From contig JAUIKX010000158.1 of NCBI GenBank assembly GCA_030430515.1, positions 1 to 7,946 on the forward strand: DNA of 7,946 nucleotides, read 5' to 3'. Every line of letters starts with the position of its first letter. The first letter of the stretch is position 1. The position numbers and the translations under genes are program-made. The DNA is from Gammaproteobacteria bacterium. Lineage in GTDB: Bacteria; Pseudomonadota; Gammaproteobacteria; Pseudomonadales; Azotimanducaceae. The notes beneath the pieces were generated by a model. It worked only from the letters and a program-made list of their open reading frames with translations, did not search any database and was not told the origin of the DNA. Positions 1 to 6,331 of the stretch are shown piece by piece.

Positions 1-1873
1 CGCCTTCTTCTACCCACGCACCTGTACCGAAAAATACTTCTTTCACCACGCCACCCTCGGGTGCGGTGATCGTGTGCTCCATCTTCATGGCCTCGACGAT
101 TGCGATCACATCGCCAGCCTTTACCCGGTCGCCGACCGAAACGCGCATGTCGAGCACCTGCCCTGGCAGCGGCGACACAACACCACCGGCTGCCGCACCT
201 GCCACGTCGAAGCGGTCGATATCCGCCAGCGCATCACGCACAGCCAACGTGGTGCCATCGATCGTGACGTGCACATCGATGCCGTCGATGAAGGTGTCCG
301 CACTGATCTGCTGACCCGCAAGCCTCATGCGCACCTCAGACGCGCAGCTGCTGAGAATTTCGCAATCCTCATCGGGCAGCGAAACGGTATGCGTTTTCTT
401 GTCATATCCCAGAAGCATGCGGATACGGGCCGGCAGGTTCATGGCGAAGCCATCCGCACCGCCCCAGAGAGCGTCGCTCCGATCAGCCGCCGCAAACGCG
501 GCCACTGCGGCTACCAGATACGGCTTCTCGTCAACAGAGGTGAGCCGCTCATGCTCCGCGTCAGCGAAACCCGTTGTGTAGTCTCCGGCACGGAAACGAT
601 CACTGTCGAGCGCGTTGATGAGGTAACCGATATTGTGCTGCACACCGACGACCCGGCTGCACGCTAAAGCATCGCGCAACCGCGCGATCGCTTCTGCCCG
701 CGTTGGCGCATGCGCAATCACCTTGGCGAGCATGGGGTCGTAGTGCATGGTGACTACGTCACCGGTGTGCACACCGGAGTCCACGCGCACATTGTCAGGA
801 AACGAAACGTTTGCCAGACGGCCGGTAGAAGGCATGAAACGCTTTCGCGGATTCTCGGCATAGACCCGCGCCTCGAGCGCATGCCCGGTCAGCGTAAGGT
901 CGTCCTGTTCGAATGGCAGGGGCTGACCTTCGGCGATACGAAGCTGCCAGGCGACGAGATCGAGCCCTGTGATCGCCTCTGTAACAGGATGCTCCACTTG
1001 CAGGCGCGTGTTCATTTCCATGAAGAAGAACTCACCACCTTCGGCGATGAATTCGACGGTACCCGCACCCACGTAGCCGATACTCCGAGCCGCAGCAACG
1101 GCGGCCGCGCCCAGGCGATTGCGAAGCTCTGCATCCACACCCGGGGCCGGCGCTTCCTCGATCACTTTCTGATGGCGCCGCTGCACTGAGCAGTCCCGCT
1201 CGAAAAGATGAAGCGTATTGCCCTGGGTATCGGCGAGAATCTGTACTTCGATGTGTTTTGGCGCGGTCAGATAACGCTCGAGCAGCACCCGATCGTCACC
1301 AAAAGCGCTGGCGGCCTCTCGACGTGCACCGGCGAGCGCCTCATCGAACAGCTGGCCGTTCTCCACCAGGCGCATGCCTTTGCCGCCGCCGCCCGCAGAA
1401 GCCTTAATGAGCAATGGATAGCCGATACGCTCAGCCTCAGCCTTCAACACATTGTCGGATTGATCGTCACCCTGGTAGCCCGGCACAACGGGTGTGCCCG
1501 CGGCGGCTACAGTGTTCTTCGCTTCGATCTTCGAACCCATGGCACGAATGGCTTCAGCCGAAGGACCCACGAAAGTGACATCCGCATCACTGAGCGCTTG
1601 CGCGAAATCAGCGTTCTCCGAGAGGAAACCGTAACCAGGATGAACAAGCTGAGCACCGCTTTCACGGATGACTTCCAGCAACCGCTTCTGGTCCAGATAG
1701 CTCTCGAGCGCCGGCGCGGGTCCCAGTAGGTAAGCCTCATCCGCCATCTGCACGTGGGCCGCATGGCGATCTGCCTCTGAGTAAACCGCCACGGTTCGAT
1801 AACCCAGCGCCTTTGCCGAACGCTGAATGCGAACACTGATCTCACCTCTATTTGCAACTAACAGTTTTTTCAA
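1..1873 (-). CDS. mccA: 3-methylcrotonyl-CoA carboxylase alpha subunit (biotin carboxylase + biotin carrier), C-terminus cut by window edge
   Basis: This subunit carboxylates its own biotin using ATP and bicarbonate and passes the carboxyl group to the beta subunit encoded just upstream. About 624 residues are visible in one uninterrupted frame. The N-terminus reads KKLLVANRGEISVRI, the standard biotin carboxylase opening with Ser where Ala is usual. A glycine-rich ATP-grasp loop (GGGGKGM) has its Lys near residue 165, followed by CSVQRRHQKVIEEAP and the signature MNTRLQVEHPVTE at 287-299. The biotinyl domain carries EAMKMEH with the biotin-accepting Lys at residue 597 (codon 83-85). Visible sequence stops 27 residues after that Lys, so probably only about 10-40 residues are missing. 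The start is TTG at 1873-1871: no ATG or GTG fits, the conserved N-terminus begins there, and an AGGA lies 7 nt upstream. It starts 2 nt after the beta gene, implying translational coupling. The family is certain; the exact substrate (methylcrotonyl-CoA versus geranyl-CoA) is inferred from the partner. Confidence 0.93.
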   Translation of the reverse strand, partial: MKKLLVANRGEISVRIQRSAKALGYRTVAVYSEADRHAAHVQMADEAYLLGPAPALESYLDQKRLLEVIRESGAQLVHPGYGFLSENADFAQALSDADVTFVGPSAEAIRAMGSKIEAKNTVAAAGTPVVPGYQGDDQSDNVLKAEAERIGYPLLIKASAGGGGKGMRLVENGQLFDEALAGARREAASAFGDDRVLLERYLTAPKHIEVQILADTQGNTLHLFERDCSVQRRHQKVIEEAPAPGVDAELRNRLGAAAVAAARSIGYVGAGTVEFIAEGGEFFFMEMNTRLQVEHPVTEAITGLDLVAWQLRIAEGQPLPFEQDDLTLTGHALEARVYAENPRKRFMPSTGRLANVSFPDNVRVDSGVHTGDVVTMHYDPMLAKVIAHAPTRAEAIARLRDALACSRVVGVQHNIGYLINALDSDRFRAGDYTTGFADAEHERLTSVDEKPYLVAAVAAFAAADRSDALWGGADGFAMNLPARIRMLLGYDKKTHTVSLPDEDCEILSSCASEVRMRLAGQQISADTFIDGIDVHVTIDGTTLAVRDALADIDRFDVAGAAAGGVVSPLPGQVLDMRVSVGDRVKAGDVIAIVEAMKMEHTITAPEGGVVKEVFFGTGAWVEEG

Positions 1874-1875
1874 AG

Positions 1876-3486
1876 CTACATCCTGAAGATACCGAAGGTG
1901 GATTGCGGCGTGTCCTGTTCACGGCACGCCGTCGCCAGCGCCATGCCGAGCACGCGACGGGTATCCACGGGATCGATCACGCCGTCGTCCCACAAGCGTG
2001 CACTTGCAAAGAAGGGGTGACCTTCATGATCGTACCGCTCACGGATCTCATCCATGAACGCGCCTTTTTCGTTCTCAGGCCAGCTCTGACCGTGACGCGC
2101 GAGACCATCCTCACGCACGGTGGCCAACACGTGAGCCGCCTGCTCGCCACCCATCACCGAAATTCTTGCGTTCGGCCACATCCACATCATGCGGGCATTG
2201 TAGGCACGGCCACACATGGCGTAGTTTCCAGCGCCAAACGATCCGCCGATGACCACGGTGAACTTAGGTACTCTGGCGCAGGCGACAGCCGTCACCATCT
2301 TCGCGCCGTCTTTGGCGATGCCCTGGTTTTCGTACTTCCGGCCCACCATGAAGCCCGTGATGTTCTGCAGAAACAGAAGCGGAATGCCACGCCGATCGGC
2401 CAGCTGGATGAAATGTGCACCTTTCACGGCAGATTCCGAAAAGAGGATGCCGTTGTTGGCCAGGATGGCCACCGGATAGCCGTTGATGCGGGCGAAGCCA
2501 CACACCAGCGTGTCACCGTAATAGCGTTTGAACTCATGCATCTCCGAGCCATCGACCATGCGGGCGATGATTTCCCGCACATCCACCGGAGTGCGTGTGT
2601 CCCGCGGAATCACGCCGTAGAGCTCATCGGCATCGAACAGGGGTTTAACGGGTTCCGACACATCGACCGTTTGTCGGTATCTTGGCTTCGCAGAGGCGAT
2701 GGCTTCGCGCGCCAACGCCAGCGCGTGGTGGTCGTCCTCAGCCAGGTAATCAGTAACGCCCGAGGTTCGACTGTGCACGTCACCGCCACCGAGGCTTTCT
2801 GCATCGACTTCCTCTCCGGTCGCCGCTTTGACGAGTGGCGGCCCTCCCAGAAAGATCGTGCCCTGATTGCGCACGATGATCGCCTGATCGCACATCGCCG
2901 GCACATAAGCACCACCTGCCGTACACGAGCCCATGACCACAGCAATCTGCGGAATACCGGCTGCAGACATGTTCGCCTGGTTGTAGAAAATACGGCCGAA
3001 ATGCTCGCGATCCGGAAAAACACCCGCCTGCTCCGGCAGAAAAGCACCACCGGAATCCACAAGATAGATACAGGGCAGCTGGTTCTGCAGCGCGATCTCC
3101 TGAGCGCGCAGATGTTTCTTCACGGTGATGGGATAGTAGGTGCCACCTTTCACCGTGGCATCGTTCGCTACGATCATGCACTCAACACCGCTCACCCGAC
3201 CGATACCGGCGATGATGCCGCCGGAAGGTATCCAGTCGTCGTAGAGCTCGAAACCTGCAAGCTGACCGATTTCGAGGAATGGCGAGCCGGTGTCGAGCAG
3301 CGTTTTCATCCGGTCTCTCGGCAGGAGTTTGCCGCGCTCAACATGCCGCGTGCGTGATTTCTCGTCGCCGCCAAGCGCAACCTGCTCGGCCAGCGACCTC
3401 AGGTCGTGAGCAAGCTTTCGGTTGTGCGCGTCGTTTGCGGCGAAGTTTTCGTTTCGCCGGTCGGCTTTGCTGCCAATGGTCGTCAT
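1876..3486 (-). CDS. mccB: 3-methylcrotonyl-CoA carboxylase beta subunit (carboxyltransferase; LiuB/MccB type)
   Basis: This is the carboxyltransferase half of a biotin-dependent acyl-CoA carboxylase. It moves the carboxyl group from carboxybiotin to an enoyl-CoA, classically 3-methylcrotonyl-CoA in leucine breakdown. The 536 residues match the usual length (about 535). Two crotonase-fold halves are visible: GSCTAGGAYVPAM at 186-198 and GGPPLVKAATGEEV at 214-227 in the first, LFLQNITGFMVG at 371-382 and GGSFGAGNYAMCGRAY at 414-429 in the second, each with a Gly-rich oxyanion-hole segment. The C-terminus FGIFRM is typical of the family. I chose ATG at 3486, with GGGGA 5 nt upstream, over an in-frame TTG at 3501 that would add five residues. 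The alpha gene follows after 2 nt; the membrane-protein gene ends 57 nt upstream. The closest alternative is geranyl-CoA carboxylase beta (AtuC), a near relative that cannot be excluded by eye; DSGGAFLP at 144-151 is the segment to compare. Confidence 0.9.
   Translation of the reverse strand: MTTIGSKADRRNENFAANDAHNRKLAHDLRSLAEQVALGGDEKSRTRHVERGKLLPRDRMKTLLDTGSPFLEIGQLAGFELYDDWIPSGGIIAGIGRVSGVECMIVANDATVKGGTYYPITVKKHLRAQEIALQNQLPCIYLVDSGGAFLPEQAGVFPDREHFGRIFYNQANMSAAGIPQIAVVMGSCTAGGAYVPAMCDQAIIVRNQGTIFLGGPPLVKAATGEEVDAESLGGGDVHSRTSGVTDYLAEDDHHALALAREAIASAKPRYRQTVDVSEPVKPLFDADELYGVIPRDTRTPVDVREIIARMVDGSEMHEFKRYYGDTLVCGFARINGYPVAILANNGILFSESAVKGAHFIQLADRRGIPLLFLQNITGFMVGRKYENQGIAKDGAKMVTAVACARVPKFTVVIGGSFGAGNYAMCGRAYNARMMWMWPNARISVMGGEQAAHVLATVREDGLARHGQSWPENEKGAFMDEIRERYDHEGHPFFASARLWDDGVIDPVDTRRVLGMALATACREQDTPQSTFGIFRM
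1881..1884 (-). promoter_or_regulatory. Ribosome-binding site for the TTG-started alpha subunit
   Basis: The - strand reads AGGA, then a 7-nt spacer (TGTAGCT), then TTG. The site overlaps the last codons of the beta gene, whose TAG stop (1878-1876) lies inside the spacer. This placement decides the TTG start and suggests that ribosomes finishing the beta subunit re-initiate on the alpha subunit. Confidence 0.75.
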
Positions 3487-3491
3487 ATATT

Positions 3492-3496
3492 TCCCC
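3492..3496 (-). promoter_or_regulatory. Ribosome-binding site of the carboxylase beta gene
   Basis: The - strand reads GGGGA followed by AATAT and ATG at 3486. It is purine-rich with 5-nt spacing, and it favours this ATG over the TTG 15 nt upstream, which would place the site inside the coding sequence. Confidence 0.5.
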
Positions 3497-3543
3497 GTCA
3501 ACCGCGCGAGTTTCGCACCCGTTCCCGCAACCGTCCAGATGGA

Positions 3544-4548
3544 TCAGCCCGCAGGCTGGGAGCTCCCCGAAAACAGCTCTTTCTGCACCCGGCGCAGGAA
3601 CACGAGCCCGATGACCGCATTGAAAAGGATGAAGATATTGTGCTGCACCAGCCCAAACGCCGACATTTCCGCCGGATAGTCGGGAAACAGAATCACCCAC
3701 ATGGAAATCGCCACGGCACGGAATGGTCCGGGAACGGAAGCGCCAAAAAAGATCACCGGCAGTATGCCGAGCATCTGTGCGTAAGAGATATCCACGCCAA
3801 AAAGCGCCAGGGCTTCAGCGTAGACCACCACCGCCGCCAGTAGGGCCGGAGACCGCAGGAGCAGCACCACGACGTACTGCCAGAGCTGCGCCTCGCGCAG
3901 CGCCTGAAAGATATCTTTGTCGCGCAGCCGAAGTCCTGGCAACAGGTGTCCGCGCATGATGAGGTAGATCACGAGGAAAGCGGCCAGCACGGCGGCGCCG
4001 ACCCAGGGTAGCGCCTCGAACACCGCTGGCAGACGCTCGGCTTGAAATGCATAGCCGATGTTTGCCCAGGTACACAGGTAAAGCAGCTCGCACAGCATGA
4101 TGAAGAGCATGCTCGAACCGAGCTGCCAGCCAGGCACACCCTCGCGGCGGTTCAGATAGAGTGCCATGGCACCCTTTCCAACCTGCTCGTTGATGATGGA
4201 GATGATGTAGGTGCTCGCCCGCACCGGCAGGATATCGGTGTACGCAACCCTTGCGTTGAACCAGTTGATCACCCGCCAGACGATCAGCGAGTCGATGAGA
4301 AAGAAGAAAATCGAGTAGGGCACCATCAGTGCGAGCCAGACACCCCAGTTCACATCAGCAAACACGGACGCCAGATAGGCAGGCACCGTCATGCCCTGGG
4401 CGGCGGCCGGACCGCTCATACGCGTATAGAGAAACGCAAAACAGGCAATCGTAATCAACCAGGGCAACGCCCTTTTAGGCAGCGACGCTTTCTGGCGCCC
4501 GGGATTCTCAGGATTCCGGCTACCGGCTGTCTTACTACTGGAATTCAT
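3544..4548 (-). CDS. Multi-pass membrane protein, lysylphosphatidylglycerol synthase TM/flippase-like (UPF0104) family candidate
   Basis: Integral inner-membrane protein of 334 residues, function unknown. The first 27 or so residues are polar and basic, followed by about seven or eight hydrophobic stretches: roughly 27-43, 69-94, 142-168, 179-198, 222-248, 256-286 and 297-318. The segment around 110-140 (VRASTYIISIINEQVGKGAM) and the late SVPGPFR motif near 271-277 resemble the transmembrane part of lysylphosphatidylglycerol synthases and flippase-like proteins. That assignment rests on recalled family appearance, not a search. No catalytic aminoacyl-transfer domain is attached. I chose ATG at 4548 over an in-frame GTG at 4557 because AGGGG lies 8 nt upstream of the ATG, whereas the GTG would have no spaced ribosome-binding site. 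The gene sits between the ThDP enzyme (39 nt away) and the carboxylase (57 nt away), all on one strand. It could move a metabolite or lipid, but nothing here shows that. Confidence 0.8.
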   Translation of the reverse strand: MNSSSKTAGSRNPENPGRQKASLPKRALPWLITIACFAFLYTRMSGPAAAQGMTVPAYLASVFADVNWGVWLALMVPYSIFFFLIDSLIVWRVINWFNARVAYTDILPVRASTYIISIINEQVGKGAMALYLNRREGVPGWQLGSSMLFIMLCELLYLCTWANIGYAFQAERLPAVFEALPWVGAAVLAAFLVIYLIMRGHLLPGLRLRDKDIFQALREAQLWQYVVVLLLRSPALLAAVVVYAEALALFGVDISYAQMLGILPVIFFGASVPGPFRAVAISMWVILFPDYPAEMSAFGLVQHNIFILFNAVIGLVFLRRVQKELFSGSSQPAG

Positions 4549-4575
4549 GGCGACCACCCCTGTGGATTGGTCGCC
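4549..4575. repeat. 8-bp inverted repeat abutting the membrane-protein start codon
   Basis: On the + strand GGCGACCA (4549-4556) pairs perfectly with TGGTCGCC (4568-4575) across an 11-nt loop. In the transcript (- strand) the right arm ends on the base before the ATG at 4548, and the AGGGG ribosome-binding site lies in the loop and the first base of that arm. The hairpin could modulate translation of the membrane protein. There is no U-tract, so it is not an intrinsic terminator. Confidence 0.6.
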
Positions 4576-4587
4576 CAGTGTAACTGC

Positions 4588-6261
4588 TTAAATTGTGGCA
4601 GTAATCTCGCCTAGCTTCTTCGTCAGCTTCGGATTTTCCCGGTAGTCGATGGGAATGACCACAAGGCTCGGGCCCTTCTCTTCGAATGCCGCCTCGAGCG
4701 TATCCTTGAGCGCCGCGCTGTCATCGCACCAGTGGGCGCCCCACCCGAAAGACTTCGCCAACCCCATCCACTCCGGGTTATCGAACGCCAGGTCCGTGTG
4801 GCGACCGAACTCATTCTCCTGCTTCCAGGCGATCAGACCGTACTCTTTGTCTTCCCAGACGAGCATGACGAGATCGACCCCAAGTCGGCGCGCCGTTTCC
4901 ATCTCCTGCATATTCATCAGAAAGCCCGCATCACCACTGATGCCGAGGATGCGCCGGTCCGGATGCACCAGCGCCGCCGCAATCGCGCCCGGCAGCGAGA
5001 AGCCCATGGAGCAGAAACCGTTGGGTATGAGGCAGGTATTGGGCTCGTGGCAATGGTAGTGACGCGCGATCCACATCTTGTGCGCGCCTACGTCGCTGAG
5101 CAGTATGTCTTCAGGACCGAGTACGGCGCGCGCATCCCAGAGCGCTTTCTGCGGGCGGATAGCACCTTTCTGATCGTCTTCGGCGTGCTCAGCCAGATCT
5201 TCAGACATCCCTTTTCGCGCTGCTGCCTGCGCCGAAAAATCGTAACTGACCGGGTTGGCGTCCAGGCGCTCGTTAAGCATCCACAGAAAATGTGCAAGGT
5301 CACCAACCACCTCGACCTCCGGATGATAGTGCTCATCGATTTCCGCAGGCAGGAAATCCGCATGCACGATCGCTTTGTTTTTCCCGGGGTTCCAGAGCCG
5401 CGGATGGTACTCGACCATGTCGAAGCCCAGCGTCACAACCAGGTCGGCATCGTCGATGACCAGGTTCATGCGGTCTTTGCTGCCGAGACCAACGGTGTAC
5501 AGGCAGTAGTCTGCGTCCATATCCACGGCACCCTTGGCCATGAACGTGCTGATCACGCCGATGCCGGTCTTCTCGCACAGCAGACGAAGCTGTTTGCTGG
5601 CGCGTTTGCGGATACATCCGTTGCCCGCAATGATCACAGGATTTTTCGCTTTCTTGAGCGCATCGAAAGCAGCGTCGACAATTTTGTCGGCCGGCACGGC
5701 ACGGCGAAATCGAACCGGGTTGAGCGGTTGCGCCCCGGTAGGATGCTTGGCAACGTCTTCCGGGAGCTCGATGTGGACCGCGCCGGGCTTCTCGGTGCGT
5801 GACAGTCTGACAGACTTCCGCACGATCTCCGGAATGGTGTCTGCGTGCAGAACCGTCTCAGCCCATTTGGTGACCGGCTCGAACATGCCGACCACATCCA
5901 TGACCTGGTGCGATTCCTTGTGCAGCCTTGTCGTCGCCCCCTGGCCGGTGAGCACGAGCATTGGGGCACGGTCCATGTTGGCATCGGCGACACCGGTTAT
6001 GAGGTTCGTCGCTCCTGGGCCGAGCGTTCCAAGACAGCCCGCGGGGTTCCCGGTGAGCCGACCGTAGATCTCCGCCATGAAAGCGGCACCCTGCTCATGC
6101 CTTGTGAGAACGAAACGGATGGCGTCGGATTTCTCCAGCGACATCATGAAATCCGCGTTTTCTTCTCCGGGCACTCCGAAGATGAATTCCACTCCCTCTT
6201 CTTCCAGACAGCGAACAAAGAGGTCCGACGCCTTCTGCAAGGCTGGTTCAGATGCGACCAT
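4588..6261 (-). CDS. Thiamine-diphosphate enzyme, catabolic acetolactate synthase (AlsS/BudB-like) family
   Basis: Probably condenses two pyruvates to acetolactate with CO2 release, in the cytoplasm. The 557 residues show three ThDP-enzyme domains in order. The N-terminal PYR domain (about 10-175) has FGVPGEEN at 28-35, the cofactor-activating Glu at 56 (TRHEQGAAF) and LGPGATNLITG at 80-90. The central domain (about 190-330) has VEYHPRLW and a D-LPAEID segment like the FAD-independent AlsS group. The C-terminal PP domain (about 370-545) has SDVGAHKMWIAR at 389-400, IPNGFCSMGFSLPGAIAA at 412-429, and ThDP/Mg motif ISGDAGF at 441-447 with Asp444 and Asp471 as likely metal ligands. The motif reads GDA, not the usual GDG. 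The ATG at 6261 has AGGA 6 nt upstream. No regulatory small subunit or acetolactate decarboxylase gene adjoins it. Alanine dehydrogenase, a pyruvate producer, lies 60 nt upstream. Another 2-ketoacid carboligase or decarboxylase specificity remains possible. Confidence 0.85.
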   Translation of the reverse strand: MVASEPALQKASDLFVRCLEEEGVEFIFGVPGEENADFMMSLEKSDAIRFVLTRHEQGAAFMAEIYGRLTGNPAGCLGTLGPGATNLITGVADANMDRAPMLVLTGQGATTRLHKESHQVMDVVGMFEPVTKWAETVLHADTIPEIVRKSVRLSRTEKPGAVHIELPEDVAKHPTGAQPLNPVRFRRAVPADKIVDAAFDALKKAKNPVIIAGNGCIRKRASKQLRLLCEKTGIGVISTFMAKGAVDMDADYCLYTVGLGSKDRMNLVIDDADLVVTLGFDMVEYHPRLWNPGKNKAIVHADFLPAEIDEHYHPEVEVVGDLAHFLWMLNERLDANPVSYDFSAQAAARKGMSEDLAEHAEDDQKGAIRPQKALWDARAVLGPEDILLSDVGAHKMWIARHYHCHEPNTCLIPNGFCSMGFSLPGAIAAALVHPDRRILGISGDAGFLMNMQEMETARRLGVDLVMLVWEDKEYGLIAWKQENEFGRHTDLAFDNPEWMGLAKSFGWGAHWCDDSAALKDTLEAAFEEKGPSLVVIPIDYRENPKLTKKLGEITATI

Positions 6262-6267
6262 GGCTCA

Positions 6268-6271
6268 TCCT
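6268..6271 (-). promoter_or_regulatory. Ribosome-binding site of the ThDP enzyme gene
   Basis: The - strand reads AGGA, 6-nt spacer TGAGCC, then ATG at 6261. This is a canonical site and supports the chosen start; the coding frame is in the right register for the conserved N-terminal domain. Confidence 0.65.
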
Positions 6272-6304
6272 AAGCTTCTTTTGCGTTGTGCTTGGAGTCT
6301 AGCA

Positions 6305-6331
6305 GGCTGCCATAGTTCGGCTCAGGCAGCC
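6305..6331. repeat. 7-bp inverted repeat straddling the ald stop codon
   Basis: GGCTGCC (6305-6311) and GGCAGCC (6325-6331) are perfect reverse complements with a 13-nt loop that contains the ald TGA stop (6324-6322). The transcript could form a G+C-rich hairpin at the ald/ThDP-enzyme junction. No T-run follows on the - strand, so I do not call it a terminator. It could stabilise the upstream message or cause partial polarity. Confidence 0.45.

Noticed and set aside
74..1729. Several + strand open frames (74-667, 710-1189, 1208-1729) opposite the carboxylase alpha gene
   Set aside because: The - strand frame reads through all of them as one intact biotin carboxylase with its biotinyl domain; the + frames are shadows. 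Their prominence comes from the true gene lacking an ATG start and a stop inside the window.
1507..1857. A 116-codon - strand open frame
   Set aside because: It is in a different frame from the true alpha subunit, which is unbroken through the region; the translated product is Arg/Ser-rich and resembles nothing.
1852..3357. A 501-codon open frame on the + strand opposite the carboxylase beta gene
   Set aside because: It lies antisense to a clearly recognisable carboxyltransferase, and its product is rich in His and Arg with no family resemblance, as expected from the reverse complement of a G+C-rich gene.
4732..5802. A 356-codon open frame on the + strand opposite the ThDP enzyme
   Set aside because: It is antisense to a well-conserved gene, has no recognisable motifs, and is compositionally like other shadow frames.
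6305..6331. Intrinsic terminator after ald
   Set aside because: The stem is only 7 bp with a 13-nt loop and no T-run follows on the - strand, so termination is not supported.
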